64,000 nucleotides of DNA from Comamonadaceae bacterium (GCA_947445115.1 CANFCG010000003.1:1-64000), one strand, 5' to 3'. Shown: positions 1 through 10,348, counted from the stretch's first letter. Notes: a model not told the origin generated them from the sequence alone. A program made the numbers and translations.

Positions 1-66
1 CATCATGGGGGTGTGATGGGACAGGTCGGGCTTAGCAGGTGACAGGGCTGGGGATGAAGTTGCCAT
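1..66 (-). CDS. mutS: Probable DNA mismatch repair protein MutS, N-terminal fragment (runs off left edge)
   Basis: An ATG on the minus strand at 66 opens a frame that runs off the window. Its 22 codons read MATSSPALSPAKP, then DLSHHTPMM. The ending HTPMM is the usual start of the MutS mismatch-recognition domain, which normally continues with QQYL. The gene would follow suhB in the same direction, 33 bp after its stop. No clear ribosome binding site is visible. Only 22 residues are available, so the call rests on that short motif and on position. Confidence 0.5.
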   Translation of the reverse strand, partial: MATSSPALSPAKPDLSHHTPMM

Positions 67-99
67 GTCGATTGGCTGCTACTTTTTATTTTTTACGAT

Positions 100-930
100 T
101 TACTTCGCCGTAAACGCCGAGTACTTACCCAACACGCCCACGAGCTGTCCATAAACCTTGGGATTGCCGCACACCAATTCTTTAGCTTCTAAAAAATTAG
201 CTTCGCCCGAGTAGTTGCCGACTAAACCGCCTGCTTCGGTGATGAGCAGCGAGCCTGCAGCTACGTCCCATGGGAACAGGCCTGTCTCGAAGTAGCCGTC
301 TGAAAATCCTGCGGCGACGTAGGCCATATCCAGTGCGGCAGCGCCTGCGCGGCGGATAGCGACGCAGTGGGTCATTACGTCAGCAAGAATAGCGAGTGTT
401 GGTTTTGGGTCATCACCAGCGCGGAAGGGCAGACCCGTGGTCAGCAAGCAGTCTCTGAGTACGATGCGCTTGGAGACGCGGATGCGGCGGTCGTTCATGT
501 ATGCACCGCGGCCTTTGGATGCGGTAAACAAATCGTTGCGTGTGGGGTCGTACACCACGGCTTGATCCATCTTGAGGTTGCCGTGTTTGTCTTTGACTGC
601 CAAACCAATGCTGACGCAATACACGGGGTAACCGTGGATGAAGTTGGTCGTGCCGTCTAGCGGGTCGATGATCCACATGAAATCGGAGTCTTTGTTGCCA
701 TGCGCTTGGCCCGATTCTTCCGCCCAAATGCCGTGCGTAGGATAGGCGGTGAGCAAAGTCTCGATAATTGCTTTTTCGGCGTTTTGATCGACTTCGGTCA
801 CAAAGTCGTTGGCCAGTTTTTGCGAGACGCGAACGGACTCAATATCGAGAGCCGCGCGGTTGATGATGGCCCCCGCAGCGCGTGCCGCAGTCACGGCGAT
901 GTTGAGCATGGGGTGGATATTACTTGTCAT
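100..930 (-). CDS. suhB: Inositol-1-monophosphatase family protein SuhB
   Basis: A 276-residue lithium-sensitive phosphatase of the IMPase fold. It dephosphorylates myo-inositol-1-phosphate, and SuhB in enterobacteria also joins the Nus antitermination complex on rRNA operons. The metal-site motifs are present: a Glu in WAEESG and [12 protein letters not shown], followed near the C-terminus by [17 protein letters not shown] (the second WDxAAG motif). The ATG at 930 is chosen because [20 protein letters not shown] matches the family start; the longer frame upstream runs into trmJ. It is divergent from trmJ across 57 bp and co-directional with the probable mutS. Confidence 0.95.
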   Translation of the reverse strand: MTSNIHPMLNIAVTAARAAGAIINRAALDIESVRVSQKLANDFVTEVDQNAEKAIIETLLTAYPTHGIWAEESGQAHGNKDSDFMWIIDPLDGTTNFIHGYPVYCVSIGLAVKDKHGNLKMDQAVVYDPTRNDLFTASKGRGAYMNDRRIRVSKRIVLRDCLLTTGLPFRAGDDPKPTLAILADVMTHCVAIRRAGAAALDMAYVAAGFSDGYFETGLFPWDVAAGSLLITEAGGLVGNYSGEANFLEAKELVCGNPKVYGQLVGVLGKYSAFTAK

Positions 931-987
931 AACCGACCATTTTACCTGCCTCACCTTTTTTACGCTTATTTCCTCATTTCTTTGCTC

Positions 988-1803
988 ATGAAAACACGCT
1001 TTATCCTCATTAACACCAGCCATGCGGGCAACGTGGGTGCAGCGGCGCGCGCGCTTAAAACCATGGGATTTGACGATATGGTTTTGGTCGCGCCGCGCTG
1101 GGCAAACGTGCTGCGCCGAGAAGAGACTATCCAGCGTGCTAGCGGCGCGAATGATGTGCTGGACAAATGTCGCATTGTGGAGACGCTGGACGAAGCGCTG
1201 GACGGCATGACGCATTTGTGCGCCACCGCCATGACAGCGCGTGATTTTGGGCCACCTACCCGGGCACCGCGTGAGCATCTGGAGGCGTTCGCAGCGCGGA
1301 ATGTAGCGGCAAGTCGAACTGACGATTCTGCTGGCGACGCCATCAACTCAATTGATAAGGGGATTGCTTTTCTATTTGGCTCCGAGCGATACGGCATGAA
1401 AAACGAGGACGTGTACCGCTGCCACGTCGCGCTGCAAATCCCGACGAATCCCAAGTTTGGCTCGCTCAATTTGGCATCAGCGATTCAGTTGATTGCGTAT
1501 GAATGGCAATTGATTCAAGCTAAGGCGTGGCCAGAATACCCCGTGACGGATGCTGCCAATCCACACGTCGAATCTAAAAAAATGGCAGATGCCAAACAGA
1601 TTGCGGGACTGCTGAAACACTGGGAAGAGATGATGCTGGAGATTGGCTATTTAGATCCTGAGCTGCCGATGAAGCTCATGCCGCGGATGCAGCAAATTTT
1701 TAATCGTGCTCAATTACGAGATGAGGAAATCAATATTCTCAGGGGTATTGCCAGAGCGGCCGAGCGGACAGCCAAACAACCCAAAGCCACGCCGCGCTCT
1801 TAG
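988..1803 (+). CDS. trmJ: tRNA (cytidine/uridine-2'-O-)-methyltransferase TrmJ
   Basis: A SPOUT-class (TrmH/SpoU) methyltransferase of 271 residues that 2'-O-methylates position 32 of tRNAs using S-adenosylmethionine. The start [20 protein letters not shown] contains the family [10 protein letters not shown] motif. [18 protein letters not shown] is motif 2, and [19 protein letters not shown] is the C-terminal knotted SAM site. Residues after about 190 form the C-terminal extension typical of TrmJ. The ATG at 988 is used because the frame upstream lies opposite suhB. cysE follows after 9 bp, suggesting a shared transcript. Confidence 0.93.
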   Translation: MKTRFILINTSHAGNVGAAARALKTMGFDDMVLVAPRWANVLRREETIQRASGANDVLDKCRIVETLDEALDGMTHLCATAMTARDFGPPTRAPREHLEAFAARNVAASRTDDSAGDAINSIDKGIAFLFGSERYGMKNEDVYRCHVALQIPTNPKFGSLNLASAIQLIAYEWQLIQAKAWPEYPVTDAANPHVESKKMADAKQIAGLLKHWEEMMLEIGYLDPELPMKLMPRMQQIFNRAQLRDEEINILRGIARAAERTAKQPKATPRS

Positions 1804-1812
1804 AATCGAATC

Positions 1813-2415
1813 ATGTTTAAACGAACCCGATCTGACATTGCCTGCATCCTAGAGCGCGACCCTGCGGCGCGTCATTGGTTTGAGGTGCTCACGTGCTACC
1901 CAGGGTTGCACGCCGTGATGCTGCACCGCGTGGCGCATGCCTGCTGGATGAGCAACCTCTTTGGCATTAAGTGGTTCGGGCGTTTTGTTTCGATGTTTTC
2001 GCGCTGGCTGACGGGTATCGAGATTCATCCGGGCGCGATTGTGGGTGACCGTGTCTTCTTCGATCACGCTATGGGTGTGGTGGTGGGCGAGACCGCAGAA
2101 ATCGGCGATGGTTGCACGATTTATCAAGGTGTCACGCTGGGCGGTACGTCGCTCTACAAAGGCGTGAAACGTCATCCCACTTTAGGCAAAAACGTAGTGG
2201 TGAGCGCTGGCGCCAAAGTGCTCGGCGGCTTTACCGTTGGCGATGGCGCCAAGATTGGCAGCAACGCGGTGGTGATTAAGCCTGTGCCTGCTGGCGCAAC
2301 AGCGGTGGGCATTCCTGCTCGCATCATCATGCCCAAAGAGGGTGTATCGCTGGAGGTCAATAGTGGCGCGGCTTTCACAGCCTACGGCATTACCGATGAA
2401 GATTTAGCTGGCTAG
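1813..2415 (+). CDS. cysE: Serine O-acetyltransferase (short form)
   Basis: Acetylates L-serine with acetyl-CoA to O-acetylserine, the first step of cysteine synthesis in the cytoplasm. At 200 residues it resembles the shorter EpsC/CysE type rather than the 273-residue E. coli enzyme. A helical N-terminus ([18 protein letters not shown]) is followed by a left-handed beta-helix of hexapeptide repeats from about residue 70: [29 protein letters not shown] and [19 protein letters not shown]. The catalytic region [12 protein letters not shown] is intact. The 3' end overlaps the oppositely oriented mog gene by 12 bp. Confidence 0.93.
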   Translation: MFKRTRSDIACILERDPAARHWFEVLTCYPGLHAVMLHRVAHACWMSNLFGIKWFGRFVSMFSRWLTGIEIHPGAIVGDRVFFDHAMGVVVGETAEIGDGCTIYQGVTLGGTSLYKGVKRHPTLGKNVVVSAGAKVLGGFTVGDGAKIGSNAVVIKPVPAGATAVGIPARIIMPKEGVSLEVNSGAAFTAYGITDEDLAG

Positions 2416-2964
2416 TCTTATTGCCGATTTCGGGCGAAAAGCCTTGCACACGTCCTCATGTGTTTCGATATACGGCCCGCCAATCAAATCGACACAATAC
2501 GGGACTGCTGCAAATATCCCGCCGTCCAATGTCTCTGCAATCGCCTTGGGTTGCCCTGGCAAGTTGATGATGAGCGCCTTGTCTCTTATCACTGCAGTTT
2601 GACGCGACAAAATCGCGGTGGGTACAAACTTCAAACTGATTTGCCGCATCTGCTCACCAAAGCCGGGCATCTCCTTGTGAGCCACGGCTAGCGTGGCTTC
2701 CACGGTGACATCGCGTATTGATGGGCCTGTTCCGCCAGTCGTTAAAACCAGCGAGCAACCTGCGTCCACCAACTCAATCAACGTTTGACTAATCACCGCT
2801 TGCTCGTCAGGAATGAGCCGCGCTTCAAACATGACGGGATTCTTGATTGCTTTGCCGAGCCACGCTTTGAGCGCTGGCAAACCTTTGTCCTCGTACACGC
2901 CTTGGCTGGCGCGGTCACTGCAAGAGATGATGCCAATTTTGAGGGACTCAAGCGCTAACATCAT
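2404..2964 (-). CDS. mog: Molybdopterin adenylyltransferase (MogA/MoaB family)
   Basis: Adenylylates molybdopterin before molybdate insertion. The 186-residue protein carries the MoCF-biosynthesis signatures: [19 protein letters not shown] at the N-terminus, [16 protein letters not shown] (the GGTG loop with the Asp) in the middle, and [11 protein letters not shown] near residue 140. The start is one of two adjacent ATGs (2964 or 2961). It directly abuts the darP/yjgA stop, so the two genes are probably co-transcribed. Confidence 0.9.
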   Translation of the reverse strand: MMLALESLKIGIISCSDRASQGVYEDKGLPALKAWLGKAIKNPVMFEARLIPDEQAVISQTLIELVDAGCSLVLTTGGTGPSIRDVTVEATLAVAHKEMPGFGEQMRQISLKFVPTAILSRQTAVIRDKALIINLPGQPKAIAETLDGGIFAAVPYCVDLIGGPYIETHEDVCKAFRPKSAIRLAS

Positions 2965-3420
2965 TTACCATTCGTTTTCTTCGGAGCTTGAAGAGTCAAT
3001 GGGTTCATCAAGCAGTTTGCTGACGGGTTTGACAATACGCGGCGCGCCACGTGCTTGATCCCGCAGCGCCGCGTTAATTGCGGCCAGTTGCGTGTCGTCC
3101 AGCTTACGCATCAGCTTGCCCACAAACTGCACGAGGCGGCGTTTGCCCTCTCGGTGCGTGATGCGGTTGTGTTCTTCAATCGCCTTGGGCAAGGCTTCTG
3201 GTAAATCCAGCGAGTCCCGCAAATCGTCACGTAGCCCCATGAGCTGGATGCCGAGTTTTTGCAGTGCATCGCTGACTGCCTTCATCTCGGTGCGGGTTGG
3301 TTTATCGGGGTCGATTTGGCTCTCGGCTTTGCGTTCGCGCTTGAGTTCTAAGTCACGTTCACTACCCTCGGCCACAAAATGGCCTTTGACGTAGTAACCC
3401 TTTTTCATTTTTTTTAGCAT
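2965..3420 (-). CDS. darP: Ribosome-associated protein YjgA/DarP (DUF615)
   Basis: A small, highly charged protein (151 residues from the first ATG) of the DUF615 family. In E. coli, YjgA/DarP associates with late 50S assembly intermediates. Family features are SDALQKLGIQLMGLRDDLR, the basic segment THREGKRRLVQFVGKLMRK, and LDDTQLAAINAALRDQ. A second possible start lies at 3408 (MKKGYYV). It is divergent from pmbA, the same pairing seen in E. coli. The C-terminus ends in an acidic Ser-rich tail. Confidence 0.92.
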   Translation of the reverse strand: MLKKMKKGYYVKGHFVAEGSERDLELKRERKAESQIDPDKPTRTEMKAVSDALQKLGIQLMGLRDDLRDSLDLPEALPKAIEEHNRITHREGKRRLVQFVGKLMRKLDDTQLAAINAALRDQARGAPRIVKPVSKLLDEPIDSSSSEENEW

Positions 3421-3441
3421 GGTGCAATGATAATTGACCTT

Positions 3442-4857
3442 ATGAAAAATTTCGTCTCCCTTCAAAGTAAACCGCTTCAAGGCTTTAGCTACTCCCCCGC
3501 ATTTTTTCAAGAGCTCACGCACAGCGCATTGGCGCACGCCAAAAAACTCGGTGCTACCGATGCAGCTTCTGAAGCGTCCGAGGGCTGCGGCCTGTCTGTT
3601 TCGGCTCGCCTTGGTGAACTTGAAAACGTCGAGCGCAACCGCGACAAGTCGCTGGGCGTGACGGTGTACGTGGGGCAGCGCCGAGGCAATGCCAGCACGT
3701 CGGATTTCTCTGACGCTGCCGTCAAGCAAACCGTGCAAGCTGCATTTGATATTGCGCGTTTTACGGCGGCGGATGACATGGCGGGTTTGCCTGCGATTAG
3801 CGACTACGCCAAGTTTAAAAACGGCAAGCAACCCGATCTCGATCTATTTCATCCTTGGGATTTAACCAGCGAGCAAGCACTCGCACTCGCGCTGCGCTGT
3901 GAGGGCACCGCTATGGGTGTTGACAAGCGCGTCGTCAATTCTGAAGGTGCTGGCGTATCCGCGCAGCAAAGTCATTTTTGGGCGGCTCATTTGCGTGGCA
4001 CTGAAATCGCGTTTGAAGGCGGCTATGCCAGCTCGCGCCACAGCTTGTCGGTGTCTTCCATTGTTGCCAACTCCAAACGCAAAGGCGAGGACATGCAGCA
4101 AGGGTCGTGGCATACCTCCATGCGCGATGCCACTGAGATGTCCAGCCCTGAGGCCGTGGGTCGCTATGCCGCCGAGCGAGCGCTCTCACGGCTCAACGCC
4201 AAAAAACTGAGCACTCGCACGTGCGCCGTGCTATTCGAGTCCAGCATGGCGGTGGGATTGCTGGGCGGTTATGTGCAAGCCACCAGCGGCGGTGCGTTGT
4301 ACCGCAAGACTACATTTTTAGAAGGTAGTTTGGGCAAGACGGTTTTCCCCAAAGACATTCACGTGGCGGACGATCCATTTGTACTCAAAGGCAAAGGCAG
4401 TGCACCATTTGATGAAGAAGGCGTGCAAACGCAAAAACGCCAGATCGTCACGGATGGCAAAGTCGAGGGCTATTTTTTAAGCAGCTACTCGGCACGAAAA
4501 CTCGGGATGAAGAGTACGGGCAACGCAGGCGGCTCGCACAATCTCACCCTGACTTCCACCAAAACAAAAGCGGTTGACGATTTGAATGCGATGCTCAAAA
4601 AATTAGGCACGGGACTCTTTGTGACCGAACTGATGGGGCAAGGCGTGAACTACGTGACAGGCGACTATTCACGCGGCGCAAGTGGCTATTGGGTGGAGAA
4701 CGGCCGCATCGCCTATCCCGTGCACGAAATCACGATTGCCGGCAATTTGAAAGATATGTTTCTAGGCATTCAAGCCGTTGGCGCAGACACCTACAACTAC
4801 GGCGCTAAGACGATTGGCTCGGTACTGGTTAACCGCATGAAGGTGGCGGGGAGTTGA
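3442..4857 (+). CDS. pmbA: Metalloprotease-associated protein PmbA/TldE
   Basis: A member of the TldD/PmbA family (471 residues from this start). TldE pairs with TldD to form a heterodimeric protease that trims microcin precursors and CcdA. N-terminal domain motifs VSARLGELENVERNRDKSLG and VYVGQRRGNASTSDFS are present. C-terminal motifs include CAVLFESSMAVGLLG, FDEEGVQT and GQGVNYVTGDYSRGASGYWV. TldE subunits usually lack the zinc motif of TldD, and none is visible. MKNFV at 3442 is preferred; an in-frame ATG at 3427 would add five residues. No tldD lies in the window. Confidence 0.93.
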   Translation: MKNFVSLQSKPLQGFSYSPAFFQELTHSALAHAKKLGATDAASEASEGCGLSVSARLGELENVERNRDKSLGVTVYVGQRRGNASTSDFSDAAVKQTVQAAFDIARFTAADDMAGLPAISDYAKFKNGKQPDLDLFHPWDLTSEQALALALRCEGTAMGVDKRVVNSEGAGVSAQQSHFWAAHLRGTEIAFEGGYASSRHSLSVSSIVANSKRKGEDMQQGSWHTSMRDATEMSSPEAVGRYAAERALSRLNAKKLSTRTCAVLFESSMAVGLLGGYVQATSGGALYRKTTFLEGSLGKTVFPKDIHVADDPFVLKGKGSAPFDEEGVQTQKRQIVTDGKVEGYFLSSYSARKLGMKSTGNAGGSHNLTLTSTKTKAVDDLNAMLKKLGTGLFVTELMGQGVNYVTGDYSRGASGYWVENGRIAYPVHEITIAGNLKDMFLGIQAVGADTYNYGAKTIGSVLVNRMKVAGS

Positions 4858-4873
4858 TGGCTGCGGCGAGGCT

Positions 4874-6109
4874 TTAATACGTCTCTAAATGCAATCGCCC
4901 CTGCACACGCATCTCATCGCTAAGTCTTGCCCAATCTATCTTGGCGCTTGCTGCGATGTCTTTTAGAGCATCCAGAACACCTGCTTCCATGCTCTTCAAT
5001 CCGCAAACATAAAAGTAGGTATTCGTATCTTTAAGCAGAGCTGCGACGGCAGCGCTTTGCTCGCGCATCACGTCTTGCACATAACGTTTACTGCCGTGAC
5101 CGAGTGGATCGGGAGCACGCGAAAACGCAAAGTGAATGTCGATGAAATCTTTGGGTAGATTTTGTAGCGGACCAAAATACGGTAGTTCTTCTTTGGTTCT
5201 GGCGCCAAAAAATAACATGAGTTTGCCGCTGTTTGGTGTACCGCTAAGGCGTTCACGTCTGCGCCACTCGGTCATGGCGCGCATGGGTGCGCTGCCTGTG
5301 CCTGTGCAAATCATCACGATGTTGCTGCCCGCATGATTGGGCATTAAAAAGCTCGCGCCAAATGGGCCCGTGACTTGCACTTCGTCGCCTACTTTTAAAT
5401 CGCACACATAGTTGGAAGCCAGGCCTACTGTGGGTTTGCCGTCGTGATCGACGAGTACGCGCTTCACCGTGAGCGAAAGATTGTTGTAGCCTGCGCGCTC
5501 GCCATTACGCGGCGATGCAATCGAATACTGACGTGGGTAATGTGCTTTACCGCTAGCATCCACACCGCTTGGGATGATGCCGATGGACTGGCCTTCCAGC
5601 ACGGGAAACTGCTGCGTGCCAAAGTCCAGCACCACATGATGCGTGTCGCTGGATGTACCAAGCAGAGTCACGCGGTGATTACCCACCACTTTGGCTGTGA
5701 TGGGATTTTTAGGCGCATGCGTGTTGGTGACAGGTGTAGCCGCTGAATGCGGCGCAATGGTGCTTCCAACTTGCCCGCTGCCCGCTAGGCCAAGCGCAGA
5801 TTGGCTTGCAGGAGCAAGGCTCTCGGAAGCCTCAACCGATATGCCCTCCAGCTTAGCAGGCAGTTCATCCCACCCCAGCTGCGCCTCAACCGTGTACGCT
5901 GATTCTTTTGGCATCGCGTGCCAGTTGTCAATCGATCCCGTGGGGCAAGGCGGCACGCAGGCCTCGCAGCCGTTGCAGATGTCGGCGTTGACCACGTAGT
6001 TGCGCGAGTCGTGCGTAATCGCACCCACAGGGCACGTGGCCTCGCAGGTGTTGCAGCGAATGCAGATTTCAGGATCGATCAGGTGCTGACGAATGATGGT
6101 GGTTTGCAT
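4874..6109 (-). CDS. boxA: BoxA, reductase component of benzoyl-CoA 2,3-epoxidase
   Basis: The NADPH-dependent flavoprotein that supplies electrons to the BoxB diiron epoxidase. Residues 1-70 hold two [4Fe-4S] ferredoxin clusters ([12 protein letters not shown] and [12 protein letters not shown]). A Pro/Ala/Ser-rich linker covers about residues 80-140. A ferredoxin-NADP reductase module follows, with FAD motif RQYSIAS, nucleotide motif [13 protein letters not shown] and a C-terminus ending HLETY. At 411 residues it matches known BoxA. It is the last gene of the leftward boxC-boxB-boxA series. A palindromic repeat separates it from boxB and overlaps its likely ribosome binding site. Confidence 0.95.
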   Translation of the reverse strand: MQTTIIRQHLIDPEICIRCNTCEATCPVGAITHDSRNYVVNADICNGCEACVPPCPTGSIDNWHAMPKESAYTVEAQLGWDELPAKLEGISVEASESLAPASQSALGLAGSGQVGSTIAPHSAATPVTNTHAPKNPITAKVVGNHRVTLLGTSSDTHHVVLDFGTQQFPVLEGQSIGIIPSGVDASGKAHYPRQYSIASPRNGERAGYNNLSLTVKRVLVDHDGKPTVGLASNYVCDLKVGDEVQVTGPFGASFLMPNHAGSNIVMICTGTGSAPMRAMTEWRRRERLSGTPNSGKLMLFFGARTKEELPYFGPLQNLPKDFIDIHFAFSRAPDPLGHGSKRYVQDVMREQSAAVAALLKDTNTYFYVCGLKSMEAGVLDALKDIAASAKIDWARLSDEMRVQGRLHLETY

Positions 6110-6114
6110 ATGGT

Positions 6115-6140
6115 GGATTCCCGCTTTCGCGGGAATGACA
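6115..6140. repeat. 25-bp dispersed palindromic repeat, copy 1 (boxB-boxA gap)
   Basis: Arms ATTCCCGC and GCGGGAAT surround a 4-nt loop, within the conserved frame GGATTCCCGC...GGGAATGAC. On the coding (minus) strand the hairpin sits between the boxB stop and the boxA ATG, and its 3' arm holds the only GGGAA-like ribosome binding sequence. Five further copies occur in the window. Confidence 0.85.
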
Positions 6141-6146
6141 TTCAGG

Positions 6147-7574
6147 TTAGTTGAATCGAACGTACTCGAAGTCTACTGGCTGGCGGTTGATGCCAAGCGC
6201 TGGTGGCGCGATCCAATTGGCAAACTTACCAAGCTCAACCACACGGCTCATCAGGCTTGAGACATAAGCGCGGTCGCCGCTAGAAGGCAGCCATTGGTCT
6301 TGCCCCGCAGCCCATTCCACGTCGCCTACCACTTGGCCTTGCGGTGAGAGTTTGAGCCCAGCCAGTGCACCAATCTTGCGATTGAATGCCTTGTGCGGTA
6401 CGGTCAACTTTGCGTTGATGCCCGCTTTGGCAATCACTTTATTCCAGCGCTCCACACCTGCAACCGAGTCAGTAATAAAGTCGTCGCGTAGCACTTCGTT
6501 GAGTGCATTGAGCATCGGGACTTCCTTCTCTTGCAGCGAACCATTCTTCACTTCCAGCACTTTGTAAGTCTGGTTGGTCAGGCGATGATCGTCTGTGCGT
6601 TTGCCTTCTTCATAGCGACCTTTGAGTCCCGAGTTGTAAAAGATTGCTGCATTGCTGGACTCGTCTGCGCCAAACAAATCAATCGTCACGCTGTAGTGAA
6701 AATTGAGATAGCGCTGCACGGTGGGCAGATCAATCACGCCCGCAGCGCGTAGCTTGGCAGGGTCGTCGGTCTTCAGCTCATTCATCACTTGGCAAGTGCG
6801 CTGTACCACGCGGCTAATGCCTGACTCGCCCACAAACATGTGGTGCGCCTCTTCGGTCAGCATGAACTTGGTGGTGCGCGAGAGCGGATCAAACGCTGAT
6901 TCAGCCAGCGCGTTCAGTTGGAACTTGCCGTCGCGATCGGTGAAATAGGTGAACATAAAGAACGCCAACCAATCAGGCGTTTGTTCGTTGAACGCACCCA
7001 AAATGCGCGGATTGTTCGCGTCGCCTGAACGACGATCCAAGAGTGCATCGCCTTCTTCGCGGCCATCGCGGCCAAAGTATTTGTGCAGCAAAAACACCAT
7101 CGCCCACAAATGACGGCCTTCTTCTACGTTGATTTGATACAGATTACGCAGGTCGTACATCGACGGCGCGGTGAGGCCAAGGTGACGCTGCTGCTCGACC
7201 GAAGCCGGCTCGGTATCGCCTTGCGTGACGATGATGCGGCGCAGGTTAGCGCGGTGCTCGCCAGGCACTTCTTGCCACACGTCTTTGCCTAGCTGCTCGC
7301 CAAAGCCGACTTTGCGATCGGCAATGCGGTCGTTCATAAAAATGCCCCAGCGGTAGTCAGGCATCTTGGTGTGACCAAAAGTCGCCCAGCCCGCAGGGTC
7401 AACGCTAATCGCTGTGCGCAGGTAGACGTCGCTTTCGTTCGAGTCCTTCGGTCCCACATCCTTCCACCACTCCACATAGTTTGGTTGCCAGTGTTCTAGT
7501 GCACGTTGGAGCGTTTTATCCTCGTGGAGGTTGACGTTATTAGGGATTTTTTCTTGGTAGTCGATGGCGGACAT
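6147..7574 (-). CDS. boxB: BoxB, benzoyl-CoA 2,3-epoxidase oxygenase subunit
   Basis: A class I diiron oxygenase of 475 residues that converts benzoyl-CoA to 2,3-epoxybenzoyl-CoA with O2 and electrons from BoxA. The two four-helix carboxylate motifs are intact: E122 in [12 protein letters not shown]152/H155 in [10 protein letters not shown]213 in YFTDRDG, and E242/H245 in TEEAHHMF. These correspond, with a constant offset of two, to the ligands I recall for characterised BoxB. The start [16 protein letters not shown] is typical. It lies 21 bp after boxC. Confidence 0.97.
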   Translation of the reverse strand: MSAIDYQEKIPNNVNLHEDKTLQRALEHWQPNYVEWWKDVGPKDSNESDVYLRTAISVDPAGWATFGHTKMPDYRWGIFMNDRIADRKVGFGEQLGKDVWQEVPGEHRANLRRIIVTQGDTEPASVEQQRHLGLTAPSMYDLRNLYQINVEEGRHLWAMVFLLHKYFGRDGREEGDALLDRRSGDANNPRILGAFNEQTPDWLAFFMFTYFTDRDGKFQLNALAESAFDPLSRTTKFMLTEEAHHMFVGESGISRVVQRTCQVMNELKTDDPAKLRAAGVIDLPTVQRYLNFHYSVTIDLFGADESSNAAIFYNSGLKGRYEEGKRTDDHRLTNQTYKVLEVKNGSLQEKEVPMLNALNEVLRDDFITDSVAGVERWNKVIAKAGINAKLTVPHKAFNRKIGALAGLKLSPQGQVVGDVEWAAGQDQWLPSSGDRAYVSSLMSRVVELGKFANWIAPPALGINRQPVDFEYVRFN

Positions 7575-7595
7575 GGTGATTTCCTTCTTAAAAAT

Positions 7596-9278
7596 TTAAA
7601 CGCGATTCATATCAAATTGGGCTTTCTCGCCCTTACCGTACAGTTTGAGCGCACCTTTTTCGCCGCTGGCGTTCGGGCGCACAAAAATCCAGTTCTGCCA
7701 CGCCGTGAGGCGACCAAATACGCGCGTCACCATGGTCTCTTTGCCGTTAAAGCGCAGATTGGCTTCTAAGCCCGTGAGCGAATCAGGCGACAGCGCAATA
7801 CGTTCTTCACAAGCTATCCGCACTTCGTCCGCCCAGTCGATATCGTCGGGCGCTGCGGTGACGAGCCCAAGTGCAAGAGCAGCGGCTCCGTCCAAAGCCT
7901 TGCCAGATGTGGCCTGCACGGCATTTAGTGCGGGCGCTTCTTCGTAGAAGCGACGCGCGAGGCGCGATTGATCGGTCGCCATCGGGAACATGCCAAAGTT
8001 GCAATCATTCACGGCGATGTGCGGATTGTTCGCAGCGCCCTGCTCAAAGTACATGTAGCTGCGGTCAGCGGCGAGTGCGATCTCGAGTAACGAGCCGACA
8101 AAGCAAGAACCTGCATCGATCACCGCGAACAGCGAGCGCGAGGACACATCAATGCGCGAAAAGGTGCGGCGTAAGTGACCAATAGTGGCACGAACCAGCC
8201 AGTGGTTTTTGTTCGCAATTAAGGTTGCGTCGGATGCCAGCACAGCAGCGGCATCACCCTTGGATTTGAGCAACCACAAGCCCATCTCACTCTCGTTGGT
8301 ACGCAAGTGCAGGATGGCATCGTCCAGTTCACGCGCTAATTGCAGTGGCCACCAAGTCACACCTGTCGCTTCAATACCTGCTGCGTCGGTTGGCTGAGCT
8401 GCTGTGGGTGCAAGCACGGTCAAGCTCACGGTGCGCTTGGCGCGGTCGATGCTGACTTGCACGGTTTTGTAATTGAGCGTGTTGCCGTCCGCAGAGAGTT
8501 CGCGTTCCACACGGGTCCATGCCACACCTTTAGATTTACCCAAATCAGCGGCTGCCACGCGCCCCGAAGTGGAGACCAATTCCTCTGCACGTTTAGCAAT
8601 TCCTGCACTGAACTCGGATGTCTTAATCGCCTTATCGACCAAGCGCCACTCCACGGCGCGCTGTCCGCGAACACCATCGACGCTGGTGCAAAAAATATCG
8701 GCTAAATCGTGGCGCACTTTCCGCTTATCGGTGACGCGGGTCAGGCCGCCTGTGCCGGGTAGCACGCCCAAGAGCGGCACTTCGGGCAATGACACGGCAG
8801 AGCTGCGATCGTCGATTAAATAAATTTCGTCGCAAGCCAGTGCCAACTCGTAACCACCGCCAGCGCAAGCGCCGTTAACAGCCGCCAAAAATTTGAGCCC
8901 GTCGTGCTGGCTGGAGTCTTCCATGCCGTTACGGGTTTCGTTGGTGAATTTGCAAAAATTGACCTTCCAAGCGTGCGATGACACGCCCAGCATAAAAATG
9001 TTCGCGCCTGAGCAAAAGATGCGGTCCTTGCCCGAGGTCACCACCACGGTCGCTACATCGGGATGGCAAAAACGAATGCGCTGCAGCGCGTCATGCAGTT
9101 CAATGTCCACGCCCAAATCGTAAGAGTTGAGTTTGAGTTTGTAGCCAGGGCGAATGCCCGCGTCTTCGTTGATATTGAGGCTGAGAGTGGCGATGCGACC
9201 TTCGACTTTGTAGGACCAATGCTTGTATTGGTCTGGGCTGGTGCGATAGTCAACGAGGGGGCTGGAAACGATAGTCAT
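7596..9278 (-). CDS. boxC: BoxC, 2,3-epoxybenzoyl-CoA dihydrolase (benzoyl-CoA-dihydrodiol lyase)
   Basis: Hydrolytically opens the epoxide ring of 2,3-epoxybenzoyl-CoA, giving 3,4-dehydroadipyl-CoA semialdehyde and formate. The 560-residue protein consists of two crotonase-like halves. The first contains SGKDRIFCSGANIFMLG and NGACAGGGYELALACDEIYL; the second resembles a degenerate enoyl-CoA-hydratase repeat (about residues 330-480, DAGSCFVGSLLEIALAADRS). It is first of the three box genes in transcription order, with 72 bp between it and the upstream Bug-protein gene. Confidence 0.95.
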   Translation of the reverse strand: MTIVSSPLVDYRTSPDQYKHWSYKVEGRIATLSLNINEDAGIRPGYKLKLNSYDLGVDIELHDALQRIRFCHPDVATVVVTSGKDRIFCSGANIFMLGVSSHAWKVNFCKFTNETRNGMEDSSQHDGLKFLAAVNGACAGGGYELALACDEIYLIDDRSSAVSLPEVPLLGVLPGTGGLTRVTDKRKVRHDLADIFCTSVDGVRGQRAVEWRLVDKAIKTSEFSAGIAKRAEELVSTSGRVAAADLGKSKGVAWTRVERELSADGNTLNYKTVQVSIDRAKRTVSLTVLAPTAAQPTDAAGIEATGVTWWPLQLARELDDAILHLRTNESEMGLWLLKSKGDAAAVLASDATLIANKNHWLVRATIGHLRRTFSRIDVSSRSLFAVIDAGSCFVGSLLEIALAADRSYMYFEQGAANNPHIAVNDCNFGMFPMATDQSRLARRFYEEAPALNAVQATSGKALDGAAALALGLVTAAPDDIDWADEVRIACEERIALSPDSLTGLEANLRFNGKETMVTRVFGRLTAWQNWIFVRPNASGEKGALKLYGKGEKAQFDMNRV

Positions 9279-9350
9279 GTCATGCCTTTTGAAATTAGAT
9301 GCATGAATTATGTTTCCGACCCCTGTTTGTTGAATGCAATATGTTGCTTC

Positions 9351-10334
9351 TTATTTGGCTAAACCAAGGCGTTCAACGGTTAGCTTTTCTTGTGCAAACG
9401 TGTTGGTGGCATAACGGCTGTATTGTTCGCTATCCATATAAATGACAGGTTGGTAAAACTTATCGAGTGCATCCAGTACTTTTGGATCATCCAAAGTTTT
9501 CTTGAGCGCATCGTGTAATTGTTTGGTTAATTGCGGGCTCATCCCCTTAGGACCTCCAATGCCAAAAGGGGATTCGTTCACAGTGTCCCAGCCGTTTTCT
9601 TTTGCTGTGGGTACGTCAGGAAAAGCCTTGTTACGTGTACGTCCCAATGTTGCTAGCAATCGCAGCTTGCCCTCTTTCGCCAGCGGGACGGTTTCAGTGG
9701 TACCGCTCATTACGGGAATGTGTCCGCCTAGCAGCGCGGGAAGCAAATCTGCCGTGCCCTTGTAGGGGATGTCTTGCGCCGTAAAGCCCGCTTTACGGGC
9801 AAATTCTTCAAAGGCAAGGTGAGGTGTCGTACCTGTGCCCGTATGTCCGTAGTTCAATTTTTTAGGATTTGCCCGCGCCCACTCCACCATTTCCTTGAGC
9901 GTTTTAAACGGCGCACTCATACTGGCGGCAATGATGAAGGTATAGCCCGTCAAGCAAGCGATATAAGTTAGGTCTTTGATGGGGTCGTAGCCCGTTTTTT
10001 GCATATGCGGAATGCGGTACACACCCAGCGGCAATTGCGTCAGGGTGTAGCCATCAGGCTTGGCGTTCACCATCGCCTCGGCACCTAGCGTGCCGCCCAC
10101 GCCAGGCTTGTTGAGCACGATGACTGTCGCACCGCCCAGGGCCCGCCCCAGCGCCTCACCAAACGCGCGCATCACACCGTCGCTAGAGCCGCCCGCTGGC
10201 CAAGGGGCAATGAGCGAGATCGGTTTGGAGGGGAATTTGTCTTGTGCAAAAACGCTATTAGGCAACAGCATGGACGCGCTAGATGCCAATGCCAGCAAGG
10301 TGTCACGGCGATTAAAGTTTGGTTGATGAATCAT
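9351..10334 (-). CDS. Bug/TctC-family tripartite tricarboxylate transporter substrate-binding protein
   Basis: A periplasmic solute receptor (327 residues) with a signal peptide (FNRRDTLLALASSASMLLP...SVFAQ; the RR pair allows possible Tat export). Family motifs are KPISLIAPWPAGGSSDG at the mature N-terminus, VLNKPGVGGTLGAE, NYGHTGTGTTPHLA and DIPYKGTADLLPALLGG. Bug proteins bind carboxylates or amides. No membrane components (TctA/TctB) lie in the window. Its position between the CoA ligase and boxC suggests an aromatic or dicarboxylic acid ligand, which is inference. The start is the ATG at 10334. Confidence 0.9.
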   Translation of the reverse strand: MIHQPNFNRRDTLLALASSASMLLPNSVFAQDKFPSKPISLIAPWPAGGSSDGVMRAFGEALGRALGGATVIVLNKPGVGGTLGAEAMVNAKPDGYTLTQLPLGVYRIPHMQKTGYDPIKDLTYIACLTGYTFIIAASMSAPFKTLKEMVEWARANPKKLNYGHTGTGTTPHLAFEEFARKAGFTAQDIPYKGTADLLPALLGGHIPVMSGTTETVPLAKEGKLRLLATLGRTRNKAFPDVPTAKENGWDTVNESPFGIGGPKGMSPQLTKQLHDALKKTLDDPKVLDALDKFYQPVIYMDSEQYSRYATNTFAQEKLTVERLGLAK

Positions 10335-10348
10335 TTGGAGTTCTCTTT

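Noticed and set aside
700-987. A 96-codon upstream extension of TrmJ
   Set aside because: The extension is antisense to suhB and does not resemble the family; the ATG at 988 starts the conserved domain.
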